A DNA stretch of 25,963 nt from an uncultured Prevotella sp. (GCA_934190685.1 CAKPTK010000016.1:1-25963), one strand, 5' to 3'. Positions 1 through 8,440 are shown, numbered from the stretch's first letter. Made by a program: numbers and translations. Notes: generated by a model from the letters alone, not told the origin.

Positions 1-26
1 GAGTAGGTAGCCGCCTTCTTTCAGAG

Positions 27-59
27 AGCCTCGAGGACGAAAGTCTTCGGGGCTTTTTT
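27..59 (+). terminator. Rho-independent terminator of an upstream gene
   Basis: A 12-bp stem (27-38 with 43-54, G-U wobbles included) closes on a GAAA tetraloop and is followed directly by a run of T. It ends a plus-strand transcript whose gene lies to the left of the window. Bases 1-26 contain stop codons and no recognisable gene end, so the upstream gene cannot be named. Confidence 0.85.
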
Positions 60-159
60 CGTTTGCGGGCGTCTTCCCGACTTTTCTGGAGGAACCGTCC
101 CTTCCTGCGTTTCCTTTCGTTCCCATGCAATATTTTCTGTCTCCTTCCGTTGTTTCAAT

Positions 160-1305
160 ATGCAGTGGACAGATAGAATCAGACACGTGAAGATGTTTTT
201 GGTGCTCTCGGCTATTCTTATAGCCGTGGGGTCTCTGCTTGTGTCCCATTGTCTGGTGAGAGACTTGTCTGCCGAAGAGCGCAACAAAATGGAAGTATGG
301 GCGGAGGCCATGCGTTCTCTTAACGCCGCTGACGAGAACACAGATTTGACGTTGGTGCTGAAGGTTGTCAACGAAAACCATACCATCCCCGTGATTGTCA
401 TGGACAATCACGGACAGGTGCAGACTTTCCGCAATTTGGATACAGAAAAGACGGATGAAGCCTATGTCAAGCGGTTGGGAGAAAAATGGCATAGAAGAGG
501 ACAATATATAAAAATAAGTGTGTCTGCTCGTGAAGACATCTTCGTGTGCTATGACGATTCCTTGATGCTCAAGCGTTTGGCCTACTATCCTTATGTGCAA
601 CTTTGCGTGATGCTGATTTTTGTCGCGATAGCCATTTTCGCCTTGCTGACCTTCAAACGGGCAGAGCAAAACAAAGTGTGGGTGGGATTGTCGAAGGAAA
701 CCGCCCACCAGTTGGGCACACCGATATCCAGCCTGATGGCGTGGACAGAAATGCTGAAGGAGAGTTATCCCGACGATGAACTGATTCCCGAGATGGACAA
801 AGATGTGAAGCGGCTGCAACTCATTGCCGACAGGTTTTCCAAGATTGGTTCTCTGCCGGAACCTGTTCCCACCAGTTTGAACGACATTGTAGACCATGTC
901 ATTGAGTATATGGACCGCCGTACCTCCAAGTCCATCGAGATGAAGAAGCATATCCCGGAAGGTGATATCATCCTCAATCTCTGTCCCCAACTCTTTGAAT
1001 GGGTCATTGAGAATCTCTGCAAGAATGCGGTGGATGCCATGGGCGGCAAGGACGGTGTCATCACCATCTCTGTTTTCGACCTGGCAGGGATGGCTGTGGT
1101 GGAAGTTGCCGATACAGGCAAAGGGATCAGGAAGAAAGATGTGGCCAATGTGTTCAAGCCAGGCTTCACCACCAAAAAGAGAGGGTGGGGACTGGGACTT
1201 TCCCTTGCCAAGCGCATTGTGGAGGAATATCACAAGGGCAAGATATTCGTGAAATATTCGGAAGTGGGCAAGGGTACCACTTTCAGAATAGAGCTGAAGA
1301 AATAG
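160..1305 (+). CDS. Membrane sensor histidine kinase (orphan, no HAMP)
   Basis: A 381-residue histidine kinase that should autophosphorylate and pass phosphate to a response regulator. Two membrane segments (about 11-30 and 145-165) flank a periplasmic domain of roughly 110 residues that I do not recognise. The phospho-acceptor is His183 in the motif AHQLGTPISS, a form common in Bacteroidetes kinases. The N box (Asn289 in ENLCKNAVDAMG), the G1 box (DTGKGI at 318-323) and a glycine-rich GWGLGLSLAK lid show an intact ATPase domain. Only about 18 residues separate the second membrane helix from the histidine, so there is no room for a HAMP linker. The frame is open upstream to base 7, but this is the first ATG after the upstream terminator. 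No response regulator lies beside it, so its partner is unknown. Confidence 0.88.
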   Translation: MQWTDRIRHVKMFLVLSAILIAVGSLLVSHCLVRDLSAEERNKMEVWAEAMRSLNAADENTDLTLVLKVVNENHTIPVIVMDNHGQVQTFRNLDTEKTDEAYVKRLGEKWHRRGQYIKISVSAREDIFVCYDDSLMLKRLAYYPYVQLCVMLIFVAIAIFALLTFKRAEQNKVWVGLSKETAHQLGTPISSLMAWTEMLKESYPDDELIPEMDKDVKRLQLIADRFSKIGSLPEPVPTSLNDIVDHVIEYMDRRTSKSIEMKKHIPEGDIILNLCPQLFEWVIENLCKNAVDAMGGKDGVITISVFDLAGMAVVEVADTGKGIRKKDVANVFKPGFTTKKRGWGLGLSLAKRIVEEYHKGKIFVKYSEVGKGTTFRIELKK

Positions 1306-1376
1306 ACCTCCAGTGAGGGCAGAACCGATGGTTTATCATGATTATTCATTAAGAAAGCCAAAAAATAGGGGCATAA

Positions 1377-1409
1377 TTTGCACTATGTCGGAAAATATTC
1401 GTAACTTTG
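1377..1409 (+). promoter_or_regulatory. Bacteroidetes-type promoter of yceD-rpmF-fabH
   Basis: TTTG at 1377-1380, a 21-bp spacer, and TAACTTTG at 1402-1409 match the Bacteroidetes -33/-7 consensus. Transcription would start a few bases after 1409, only two to five bases before the ATG at 1418. This argues against the two upstream in-frame ATGs at 1313 and 1385 for transcripts from this promoter. Confidence 0.7.
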
Positions 1410-1417
1410 CAACCCAA

Positions 1418-1951
1418 ATGTGTAGTTTAGAGCTGCTTAAGATAGATTTGAAAGAGTTGAAAGAGGGCATAACGACTCTCTGTTACTCTTTAGGCGACAC
1501 TTATTTCGATTCCTTGGATGAAGTCGAAATCAAGCGTGGCCATGTTGACGTAACTGTCACTGTTCACAGAACGGAGAACTATTTTGAGCTTGACTTCCAT
1601 ACGGAAGGCTCTGTACATGTGCCCTGTGACATCTGCTTGGATGACATGGAGCAGCCCATTGAGACTGACAACAGGCTCGTGGTGAAATTTGGAGAAGAAT
1701 ACTCTGAAGACGACGATCTCATCACGGTGGAAAAGAACGACGGCGTTCTTGACGCGTCTTGGTTCGTCTATGAATTCATAGCCCTCAACATACCCATTAA
1801 GCACGTGCATGCACCTGGAAAATGCAACCCTGCGATGATAGAAAAGCTCCATGAGCATTCAGCTACCCGAAGTAGTGATGTGGATGAAGAGACCGTTGTG
1901 GATCCACGCTGGAGTGAATTAGAAAAATTAAAAACTATAATTAAAGATTAA
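1418..1951 (+). CDS. yceD: YceD/DUF177 family protein, upstream of rpmF
   Basis: A 177-residue DUF177 (YceD) protein. In bacteria and plants this family is linked to large-subunit rRNA accumulation and ribosome assembly, and its gene is usually next to rpmF, as here. The sequence shows the family's central Cys pair (Cys70 and Cys73 in VPCDICLDD), then an acidic stretch and a conserved PxxWxxLxxLK-like C-terminus (DPRWSELEKLKTI). I chose the ATG at 1418 because family members begin only a few residues before the KIDLKELKEG segment and because a good promoter ends at 1409. In-frame ATGs at 1385 and 1313 would add 11 or 35 residues and cannot be excluded if read-through from the kinase gene is used. 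The stop lies 6 bases before rpmF, so the two genes are co-transcribed. Confidence 0.85.
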   Translation: MCSLELLKIDLKELKEGITTLCYSLGDTYFDSLDEVEIKRGHVDVTVTVHRTENYFELDFHTEGSVHVPCDICLDDMEQPIETDNRLVVKFGEEYSEDDDLITVEKNDGVLDASWFVYEFIALNIPIKHVHAPGKCNPAMIEKLHEHSATRSSDVDEETVVDPRWSELEKLKTIIKD

Positions 1952-1957
1952 AGTAAA

Positions 1958-2146
1958 ATGGCACATCCTAAAAGAAGACAATCAAAGTCTCGTACACTCA
2001 AAAGAAGAACTCATGATAAGGCAGTAGCTCCTACATTGGCAGTATGCCCTAACTGTGGCGCATATTACATCTACCACACCGTATGCCCAACTTGTGGCTA
2101 CTACAGAGGTAAGGTTGCTATCGTTAAGGACGAGACTGCAGAATAA
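1958..2146 (+). CDS. rpmF: 50S ribosomal protein L32 (zinc-binding form)
   Basis: A 62-residue ribosomal protein of the large subunit. The basic N-terminus [10 protein letters not shown] is diagnostic of L32. Cys30, Cys33, Cys43 and Cys46 form two CxxC pairs, so this is the zinc-binding (C+) paralogue type. The stop codon overlaps the fabH start by one base (TAATG), giving tight translational coupling. The yceD-rpmF-fabH order is a widely conserved arrangement linking ribosome and fatty-acid synthesis genes. Confidence 0.98.
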   Translation: MAHPKRRQSKSRTLKRRTHDKAVAPTLAVCPNCGAYYIYHTVCPTCGYYRGKVAIVKDETAE

Positions 2147-3168
2147 TGGGAAAGATCAATGCAATAATCACCGGTATTGGCGGATATGTTCCCGAGTATG
2201 TCCTCACCAACGAGGAACTCTCAAGAATGGTTGATACCAGTGACGAGTGGATTACGACCCGTGTGGGTATCAAGGAGCGTCGCATCCTGACCGAAGAAGG
2301 TCTGGGCACATCCTATATGGCACGCAAAGCTGCCAAGCAACTCATCCAAAAGACTGGCGTAGATCCCGATACAATCGATGCATTGATCGTGACCACCACA
2401 ACGCCGGACTACAAGTTCCCTTCAACTGCGTCTATTGTTCTCGGCAAACTTGGTCTCAAGAATGCCATGGCTTTTGACCTTGAGGCAGCTTGTTGCGGTT
2501 TCCTTTACTCGCTCGACGTGGCTTCGACCATGATTCAGAGCGGACGCTACAAGAAGATTATCGTTATCGGCGCCGACAAAATGTCTTCTCTGGTGGACTA
2601 TACAGACCGTCAGACTTGCGTGTTGTTCGGTGATGGTGCGGGAGCCGTTCTTGTAGAGGCTACAGAAGAGGAGAATATCGGTGTGAGAGACTCGTTCCTT
2701 CGCACTGACGGCAAGGGACTTCCTTTCCTTCACATGAAAGCGGGTGGTTCTGTTTGTCCTCCTTCCCACTTCACTGTAGACCATCGTCTGCATTACCTCT
2801 ATCAGGTGGGGCGCACCGTGTTCCGCTATGCGGTGACAGACATGAGCGACGACGTGGCGGAAATCATGAAGCGCAACGGATTGACCAACGACGATGTGAA
2901 ATGGGTGGTGCCTCATGAGGCCAATCTCCGCATCATCGAGGCTGTGACCAAGCGTGTTGAGATTCCAATGGAAAAAGTGATGGTGAATATCCAGCATTAC
3001 GGCAACACAAGTGCAGCGACGATTCCGCTCGCTCTTTGGGACTATGAGAAAGAACTGAAGAAGGGCGATAATGTCGTGTTTACAGCTTTTGGAGCAGGCT
3101 TCGTTCATGGCGCATCCTACTATAAGTGGGCTTACGACGGTGCTTCAGCCGCAGCCAAGGCAAAGTAA
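2146..3168 (+). CDS. fabH: 3-oxoacyl-[acyl-carrier-protein] synthase III
   Basis: FabH (KAS III), 340 residues, condenses an acyl-CoA primer with malonyl-ACP to start type II fatty acid synthesis in the cytoplasm. The catalytic triad is visible: Cys116 in EAACCGF, His257 in PHEANLRI, and Asn287 in HYGNTSA. A second cysteine (Cys117) follows the nucleophile. N-terminal [11 protein letters not shown] and the GDGAGAVLV segment are typical of the family. The start overlaps the rpmF stop. A hairpin terminator follows 24 bases after the stop, so most transcripts from the yceD promoter probably end here. Confidence 0.97.
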   Translation: MGKINAIITGIGGYVPEYVLTNEELSRMVDTSDEWITTRVGIKERRILTEEGLGTSYMARKAAKQLIQKTGVDPDTIDALIVTTTTPDYKFPSTASIVLGKLGLKNAMAFDLEAACCGFLYSLDVASTMIQSGRYKKIIVIGADKMSSLVDYTDRQTCVLFGDGAGAVLVEATEEENIGVRDSFLRTDGKGLPFLHMKAGGSVCPPSHFTVDHRLHYLYQVGRTVFRYAVTDMSDDVAEIMKRNGLTNDDVKWVVPHEANLRIIEAVTKRVEIPMEKVMVNIQHYGNTSAATIPLALWDYEKELKKGDNVVFTAFGAGFVHGASYYKWAYDGASAAAKAK

Positions 3169-3192
3169 AAACGGTCATTGATCAAAGATACG

Positions 3193-3239
3193 AACGCATC
3201 CTTTTCCCATTCCATGAGAAAAGAATGCGTTTTTTGTTT
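3193..3239 (+). terminator. Rho-independent terminator between fabH and era
   Basis: A 14-base stem with one mismatch (3193-3206 with 3218-3231), a loop of about 11 bases, and a following T tract (3231-3235, then GTTT). It separates fabH from era even though both are on the same strand and closely spaced. Confidence 0.8.
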
Positions 3240-3268
3240 ATTCCGTAAAAATCATCAAACAGAAATTT

Positions 3269-4150
3269 ATGCATAAAGCCGGATTTGTAAATATCGTGGG
3301 CAACCCGAACGTGGGCAAGTCGACACTGATGAACCAATTGATAGGCGAGCGCCTGTCCATCGCCACTTTCAAGGCGCAGACCACGCGTCACCGCATCATG
3401 GGGATTGTCAACACTGACGATTGTCAGATCGTGTTCTCCGACACGCCGGGTGTGTTGAAACCGAACTATAAATTGCAGGAATCCATGTTGGCCTTTTCCG
3501 AGTCTGCCCTGGCGGATGCGGACGTGTTGCTTTACGTGACCGACGTGGTGGAGAATCCCGAGAAGAACATTGATTTCCTGGACAAGGTGAAGAAGATGGA
3601 CATTCCTGTGCTGCTGCTCATCAACAAAATAGACCAGAGCGACCAAAAGGTACTTGGCGAGATTGTGGAGAAATGGCACGCACTACTGCCGAATGCGGAG
3701 ATTCTTCCGATTTCGGCGAAGAACAAATTCGGCGTGGACATGCTGATGAAACGTGTCAAGGAATTGCTTCCGGACTCTCCTCCTTATTTCGACAAAGACC
3801 AGTTGACCGACAAACCGGCGAAGTTTTTCGTGTCGGAAATCATCCGTGAGAAGATTCTGCTCTATTACGACAAGGAAATACCCTACTCGGTAGAGGTGGT
3901 TGTGGAGCGCTTCAAGGAAGACGAGCAGAAGATACACATCAATGCCGTCATCTATGTGGAGCGCGACTCGCAGAAGGGTATCATCATCGGCCACCAAGGA
4001 GTGGCGTTGAAGAAAGTAAGCTCGGAGTCGAGAAAGGCGTTGGAGAAATTCTTCGGCAAGAAGGTGTTTCTGGAAATCTTTGTGAAGGTGGACAAGGATT
4101 GGCGTTCTTCTCAACGCGAATTGAACCATTTCGGCTATAATCCGGAATGA
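3269..4150 (+). CDS. era: GTPase Era
   Basis: Era, 293 residues, is an essential GTPase that binds the 3' end of 16S rRNA and assists 30S subunit maturation. The G domain shows GNPNVGKS (11-18), DTPG (58-61) and NKID (119-122). The C-terminal KH RNA-binding domain includes the GxxG loop in IIIGHQGVALKKV. Length is normal for the family. It starts at the ATG following AAATTT, with no clear Shine-Dalgarno sequence, as usual in Bacteroidetes. No good TAnnTTTG promoter is visible between the fabH terminator and this start, so expression may rely on read-through or on a non-consensus promoter. Confidence 0.98.
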   Translation: MHKAGFVNIVGNPNVGKSTLMNQLIGERLSIATFKAQTTRHRIMGIVNTDDCQIVFSDTPGVLKPNYKLQESMLAFSESALADADVLLYVTDVVENPEKNIDFLDKVKKMDIPVLLLINKIDQSDQKVLGEIVEKWHALLPNAEILPISAKNKFGVDMLMKRVKELLPDSPPYFDKDQLTDKPAKFFVSEIIREKILLYYDKEIPYSVEVVVERFKEDEQKIHINAVIYVERDSQKGIIIGHQGVALKKVSSESRKALEKFFGKKVFLEIFVKVDKDWRSSQRELNHFGYNPE

Positions 4151-4186
4151 GAATGACGAAAAAAAATAAAATCAACATAACAATAT

Positions 4187-5500
4187 ATGGCAAATTTAGT
4201 AGCAATTGTGGGACGGCCTAATGTGGGCAAGTCAACACTTTTCAACCGACTGACAAAGTCGCGCCGCGCAATTGTGAGCGACACGGCGGGCACCACACGT
4301 GACCGTCAATATGGAAAATGTGAATGGAACGGTCGCGAGTTTTCCGTTGTGGATACCGGTGGATGGGTGGTCAACTCTGACGACATCTTCGAGGACGCTA
4401 TCCGGCGCCAGGTGCTGGTGGCCACGGAGGAAGCCGATTTGGTGCTGTTCCTTGTGGACGTGACAACAGGTCTGACCGACTGGGATGAGGACGTGGCGAT
4501 GATTTTGCGCCGCTCCAAACTGCCTGTAATTCTGGTGGCCAACAAGACCGACAATAATGACCAACTGTATGATGCAGCGGAGTTCTACAAATTGGGCTTG
4601 GGCGATCCACAGTGTATCAGTTCCGCGACAGGTAGCGGTACCGGCGACCTGCTCGACCTCGTCTTGTCGAAGCTGAAGAGCGACGAGGCGGAATTGTTGG
4701 AAGAAGGCATTCCCCGTTTTGCGGTGGTAGGCCGTCCGAACGCAGGAAAGAGCAGCATCATCAATGCCTTTATCGGGGAAGACCGTAATATCGTGACCGA
4801 GATAGCAGGCACGACCCGCGACTCTATCTATACCCACTATGACAAGTTCGGCTTCGATTTCTATCTGGTGGATACAGCCGGTATCCGCCGCAAGAACAAG
4901 GTGAGCGAGGATTTGGAGTTCTATAGCGTGATGCGTTCCATCCGGGCTATCGAGAACAGCGATGTGTGCATCCTGATGCTCGACGCCACCCGTGGTATCG
5001 AGGCGCAGGACATGAACATCTTCCAGCTCATTCAGAAGAACAACAAGAGTCTTGTGGTGGTGGTCAACAAATGGGATTTGGTGAAGGATAAATCGCAAAA
5101 AGTGATTGACACCTTCGAGAACGCCATCCGTGAGCGCATGGCTCCGTTTGTGGATTTCCCGATTATCTTCGCTTCCGCTCTGACCAAGCAGCGTATCTTC
5201 AAGGTGCTCGAGACAGCCAAGCAGGTGTATCTGAACCGTAAGGCCAAGGTGGGAACAACCAAGTTGAACGAGGTGATGCTTCCGCTGGTGGAGGCCTATC
5301 CACCACCATCCATCAAGGGCAAGTACATCAAGATTAAATATTGCAGCCAGTTGCCCAATACGCAGATTCCTTCCTTTGTGTTCTATGCGAACCTGCCGCA
5401 ATATATCAAGGAGCCATATCGACGCTTCCTCGAGAACAAAATCCGGGAGAATTGGTCGATGCATGGTTGTCCGATCAACGTGTTTATTCGCCAGAAATAA
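4187..5500 (+). CDS. der: GTPase Der (tandem G domains)
   Basis: Der (EngA), 437 residues, is a double GTPase needed for 50S subunit assembly. The first G domain begins with GRPNVGKS (9-16), and the second with GRPNAGKSS (182-190). Each has its DTxG and NKxD motifs (NKTD and NKWD), followed by the C-terminal KH-like domain. It lies 36 bases after era, an arrangement that suggests one transcript. Its TAA overlaps the ATG of the next gene by one base. Confidence 0.98.
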   Translation: MANLVAIVGRPNVGKSTLFNRLTKSRRAIVSDTAGTTRDRQYGKCEWNGREFSVVDTGGWVVNSDDIFEDAIRRQVLVATEEADLVLFLVDVTTGLTDWDEDVAMILRRSKLPVILVANKTDNNDQLYDAAEFYKLGLGDPQCISSATGSGTGDLLDLVLSKLKSDEAELLEEGIPRFAVVGRPNAGKSSIINAFIGEDRNIVTEIAGTTRDSIYTHYDKFGFDFYLVDTAGIRRKNKVSEDLEFYSVMRSIRAIENSDVCILMLDATRGIEAQDMNIFQLIQKNNKSLVVVVNKWDLVKDKSQKVIDTFENAIRERMAPFVDFPIIFASALTKQRIFKVLETAKQVYLNRKAKVGTTKLNEVMLPLVEAYPPPSIKGKYIKIKYCSQLPNTQIPSFVFYANLPQYIKEPYRRFLENKIRENWSMHGCPINVFIRQK

Positions 5501-5901
5501 TGAAACGGCATGTGACACTTGTCTTGCTGTCAGCAGTAGTCCTGTTTGCGGCCTGTTCCCGTGACAAGGGACCCGATGCGGGAGAAGTGGCGGGAAAGAC
5601 GGCAAAGATATACTACGACTATCTGCTGAAAGGCAAATATGTGGAATTTGTGGACGGCTTTTACCGGCCGGAGAAAATACCGGACTCCTATCATGCCCAA
5701 TTGGTGGAGAATGCCAAGATGTTCATGGCCCAGCAACAGGAAGAACATCGGGGCATGGCACGGGTGGAGGTAGAGAACGTGATGGCGGACACTGTGCGCC
5801 ATGTGGCTGATGTGTTCTTGACAATTTGTTATAAGGACAGTGCGAAAGAACAGATTGCTGTTCCGATGATACAGAAAAAAGGCATTTGGTTGATGAAATA
5901 A
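5500..5901 (+). CDS. Small predicted lipoprotein (DUF4878-like)
   Basis: A 133-residue protein starting with a lipoprotein signal peptide: basic MKRH, a hydrophobic core, and a lipobox LFAAC with Cys19 as the lipidation site. The mature part is a single small domain of about 110 residues (a helix with a YYDYLLKGKYVEFVDGFY motif, then strands), which resembles the DUF4878/NTF2-cystatin-like lipoproteins of Bacteroidales. That assignment is from general resemblance only. Function is unknown. The ATG overlaps the der stop (TAATG), so it is translationally coupled to der. A longer in-frame ORF starts at 5341, but that start lies inside der and would bury the signal peptide. The last codons lie inside the terminator hairpin. 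Confidence 0.82.
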   Translation: MKRHVTLVLLSAVVLFAACSRDKGPDAGEVAGKTAKIYYDYLLKGKYVEFVDGFYRPEKIPDSYHAQLVENAKMFMAQQQEEHRGMARVEVENVMADTVRHVADVFLTICYKDSAKEQIAVPMIQKKGIWLMK

Positions 5902-5918
5902 TCGACCAAATGCCTTTT
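5877..5918. terminator. Bidirectional terminator between lipoprotein gene and mlaF
   Basis: A 14-bp stem with one wobble pair (5881-5894 with 5901-5914) around a 6-base loop, with A6 on the left and T4 on the right, so it works on both strands. The stop codon of the plus-strand lipoprotein gene (5899-5901) lies in the loop, and its last codons form the left arm of the stem. On the minus strand it follows mlaF. Confidence 0.88.
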
Positions 5919-5941
5919 GGGTATTTCGCTATTCTGTATGT

Positions 5942-6721
5942 TTAATCTTGCTTTTTCAAGGCTTCCGACATTTCCACCTTCTTCACCTTTTTGAACAAGT
6001 CGGAGGCGTAGACCAGATCGTTGAGTTTCTCGTTCGTCGAGGTGATGACCCCATTCTTGTCACCCGTCCATTCGTTTCTGCCCTCGCAGATGAAGATGAT
6101 GTTCTCGCCAATGCCCATGACGGAGTTCATGTCATGGGTGTTGATGATGGTTGTCATGTCATATTCCACCGTGATGCCGTGGAGCAGCTCGTCGATGACC
6201 AAGGACGTCTTGGGGTCGAGTCCGGAGTTCGGCTCGTCGCAGAACAAATATTTGGGGTTGAGGACGATGGCGCGTGCTATGGCTACACGTTTCTGCATAC
6301 CGCCGGAAATCTCGCCGGGATACTTCTGCTGTGCCTCGGAGAGGTTGACACGGTCAAGGCATTCCTGTGCCCGGTGTACCCGTTCACGATAGTTCAAATT
6401 GGAGAACATGTCGAGTGGAAACATCACGTTCTCCAATACCGTGAGCGAGTCAAAGAGCGCCGCACTTTGGAAAATCATGCCCATCTCCCTTCGCATTCTG
6501 ATTTTCTCATGCTTGTTCATGGCCACAAAGTTGCGCCCGTCGTAGAGCACTTCACCACTGGTCGGAGTGAGCAGTCCCACGAGGTTTTTCATCAGCACGG
6601 TCTTTCCGCTGCCGCTCTGTCCGATAATCAAATTGGTCTTTCCGCTCAAGAACTGTGCGTTGATGTCTTTGAGTACAGCCTTGTCCTCGAACGACTTGTA
6701 TAGATGTTTAACTTCAATCAT
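5942..6721 (-). CDS. mlaF: ABC transporter ATP-binding protein, MlaF family
   Basis: A 259-residue ATPase of the Mla (maintenance of lipid asymmetry) type, expected to power phospholipid movement between inner and outer membrane. Walker A GQSGSGKT (34-41), Q-loop Gln85, signature ISGGMQKR (138-145), Walker B with CDEPNSGLDP (161-170) and H-loop His196 are all present. The signature form SGGMxKR is typical of MlaF/Ttg2A proteins. It is encoded 11 bases after mlaE. The C-terminal tail (about 215-259, rich in Lys) is longer than the bare ATPase fold. No MCE/MlaD gene follows, since a terminator comes directly after. Confidence 0.93.
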   Translation of the reverse strand: MIEVKHLYKSFEDKAVLKDINAQFLSGKTNLIIGQSGSGKTVLMKNLVGLLTPTSGEVLYDGRNFVAMNKHEKIRMRREMGMIFQSAALFDSLTVLENVMFPLDMFSNLNYRERVHRAQECLDRVNLSEAQQKYPGEISGGMQKRVAIARAIVLNPKYLFCDEPNSGLDPKTSLVIDELLHGITVEYDMTTIINTHDMNSVMGIGENIIFICEGRNEWTGDKNGVITSTNEKLNDLVYASDLFKKVKKVEMSEALKKQD

Positions 6722-6732
6722 AGTAGGGATTA

Positions 6733-7479
6733 TTATGACAGCAGTTCTGTCAGGAATACGTCAGAAAACAAAATCAGCACGCTTGAGGAGACCACCGCGT
6801 TGGTGCTCGCCTTGCCCACTTCCACGGAGCCACCCTCTACCGTGTAGCCACAGAACGACGACACGCTGGAGATGATGAAAGCGAAGAAGAGACTCTTGAT
6901 AATGCTCATCCACATAAACCAGGAATTGAACTGGTGTTGCAAGCCCAGGGTGAGGTCGTCAGGACTGAGCACATGCCCGATGTAAGCCGTACCGTAGGCG
7001 CCAAGGATACCCGTGGCGGAAGAGAAGATTACCAAAAACGGCATGATGGTAATCAAACCCAGAATCTTGGGGAGGATGAGATAGCAGGCAGAGTTGACAC
7101 CCATGATTTCCAAGGCGTCGATTTGCTGCGTCACCCGCATCGTTCCCAATTCGGAAGCGATGTTGGAACCTACCTTTCCCGCCAAGATGAGGCACATGAT
7201 GGAAGAGGAGAATTCCAACAACATAATCTCACGGGTGGTGTAGCCAGAAACCCATCTCGGCATCCACGGACTTTGGATGTTCAACTTCATCTGGATGCAG
7301 ATGACCGCTCCGATAAAGAATGAAATCAGCAGCACGATGCCGATGGAGTCAACACCCACCGAGGACATTTCCTTGATGTATTGCTTGCCGAACATTCTGA
7401 GTCTTTCGGGGCGAGAAAAGGAGCGTCCCATCAAGATGAGATAATGCCCCAGGGTGTTCAGATATTTCAGTATAATCAT
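6733..7479 (-). CDS. mlaE: ABC transporter permease, MlaE family
   Basis: A 248-residue inner-membrane permease of the MlaE/YrbE family and partner of the neighbouring MlaF. It has several hydrophobic segments and the family's conserved central region (MLLEFSSSIMCLILAGKVGS and IGTMRV-like ELGTMRVTQQIDALEIMGV). The latter is the cytoplasmic coupling region that contacts the ATPase. I chose the ATG at 7479 because homologues start with MIIxKYL and the promoter lies at 7513-7544. The longer ORF starting at 7533 would begin upstream of the transcription start. First gene of the two-gene minus-strand unit mlaE-mlaF. Confidence 0.93.
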   Translation of the reverse strand: MIILKYLNTLGHYLILMGRSFSRPERLRMFGKQYIKEMSSVGVDSIGIVLLISFFIGAVICIQMKLNIQSPWMPRWVSGYTTREIMLLEFSSSIMCLILAGKVGSNIASELGTMRVTQQIDALEIMGVNSACYLILPKILGLITIMPFLVIFSSATGILGAYGTAYIGHVLSPDDLTLGLQHQFNSWFMWMSIIKSLFFAFIISSVSSFCGYTVEGGSVEVGKASTNAVVSSSVLILFSDVFLTELLS

Positions 7480-7512
7480 ATTTCTACCTTTATTAAATAA
7501 ATAATAGCCGTG

Positions 7513-7544
7513 CAAAAGTAGTGAAAAAACCACAAAACCGCAAA
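7513..7544 (-). promoter_or_regulatory. Promoter of mlaE-mlaF
   Basis: Read on the minus strand: TTTG (7544-7541), a 20-bp spacer, and TACTTTTG (7520-7513). This is an exact match to the Bacteroidetes -33/-7 consensus. Expected leader is about 25-30 bases. Confidence 0.8.
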
Positions 7545-7560
7545 CAGTCTATAAGTTTTA

Positions 7561-7592
7561 TTTGGCAGTTTGATTATTTTACTCTAATTTTG
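7561..7592 (+). promoter_or_regulatory. Promoter of lptB
   Basis: TTTG at 7561-7564, a 20-bp spacer, and TAATTTTG at 7585-7592 match the Bacteroidetes consensus exactly. The -33 box is only 16 bp from that of the divergent mlaE promoter. Expected leader is about 15 bases. Confidence 0.8.
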
Positions 7593-7612
7593 CAACCTAT
7601 CAAAAGGTTATT

Positions 7613-8440
7613 ATGAGCGAAATAGAAAACAATGTGACAGACGGACAGGAACAACGCATGGTGCTTCGCAGTGAAGGTTTGGTGAAGCGCTATGGCAAGC
7701 GTACTGTGGTGAATGATGTTTCCATCAATGTGAAACAAGGTGAGATTGTCGGACTGTTAGGCCCCAACGGTGCAGGAAAGACCACCTCATTCTATATGAC
7801 AACAGGTCTGGTGGTTCCGAATGCCGGTCATATTTATCTCAACGACAAAGATATTACAAGCTATCCTGTGTATAAGCGCGCGCGTGCCGGCATCGGCTAT
7901 CTTCCCCAGGAGGCCAGTGTGTTCCGCAAGATGAGTGTGGAAGACAACATCATGTCTGTCTTGGAAATGACGAAAACACCGCGCAAATACCAATTGGAAA
8001 AGTTGGAAAGCCTGATCAAGGAATTCAATCTCGGCAAGGTGCGCAAGAACCTGGGCGACCAACTGTCGGGAGGAGAGCGCCGTAGAACAGAAATCGCCCG
8101 GTGTCTGGCCATAGACCCCAAGTTCATCATGCTTGACGAACCTTTTGCCGGTGTGGACCCGATTGCCGTGGAAGACATTCAGCATGTGGTGTGGAAATTG
8201 AAATACCGCAACATCGGAATCTTGATAACCGACCACAATGTGCAAGAGACGCTGACCATTACCGACCGTGCCTACCTGCTTTTTGAGGGTAAAATCCTCT
8301 TCCAGGGAAAACCGGAGGAATTGGCTGAAAACAAAACTGTCAGAGAGAAATATCTCAGTAACAGCTTTGTACTCCGCAAGAAAGATTTCCAACTGATTGA
8401 TGAGGAAAAGCGGGCAAGAGAGGCTAATCAAGTAGGTTAA
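7613..8440 (+). CDS. lptB: LPS export ABC transporter ATP-binding protein LptB
   Basis: LptB, 275 residues, is the ATPase that drives extraction of LPS from the inner membrane towards the Lpt bridge. Walker A GPNGAGKT (50-57), the LptB-typical [18 protein letters not shown]-loop region (97-112), signature LSGGERRR (151-158), Walker B FIMLDEP with FAGVDP, and H-loop His208 (TDHNV) are all present. The N-terminus is about 15 residues longer than the E. coli protein, and the C-terminus (about 250-275) has an extra charged tail. An alternative start is Met16, but the ATG at 7613 sits well relative to the promoter. It is divergent from mlaEF, and the LptFG permease genes are not in this window. 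Confidence 0.95.
   Translation: MSEIENNVTDGQEQRMVLRSEGLVKRYGKRTVVNDVSINVKQGEIVGLLGPNGAGKTTSFYMTTGLVVPNAGHIYLNDKDITSYPVYKRARAGIGYLPQEASVFRKMSVEDNIMSVLEMTKTPRKYQLEKLESLIKEFNLGKVRKNLGDQLSGGERRRTEIARCLAIDPKFIMLDEPFAGVDPIAVEDIQHVVWKLKYRNIGILITDHNVQETLTITDRAYLLFEGKILFQGKPEELAENKTVREKYLSNSFVLRKKDFQLIDEEKRAREANQVG

Noticed and set aside
5341..5499. Upstream extension of the small lipoprotein frame into der
   Set aside because: It would place 53 unrelated residues before a clear lipoprotein signal peptide and overlaps der in another frame. The ATG at 5500 fits translational coupling.
4232..5605. A 457-codon open frame on the minus strand opposite der
   Set aside because: A shadow of der with His/Leu-rich, low-meaning translation and no promoter or family signature. 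Long antisense frames are expected from the codon bias of these genes.
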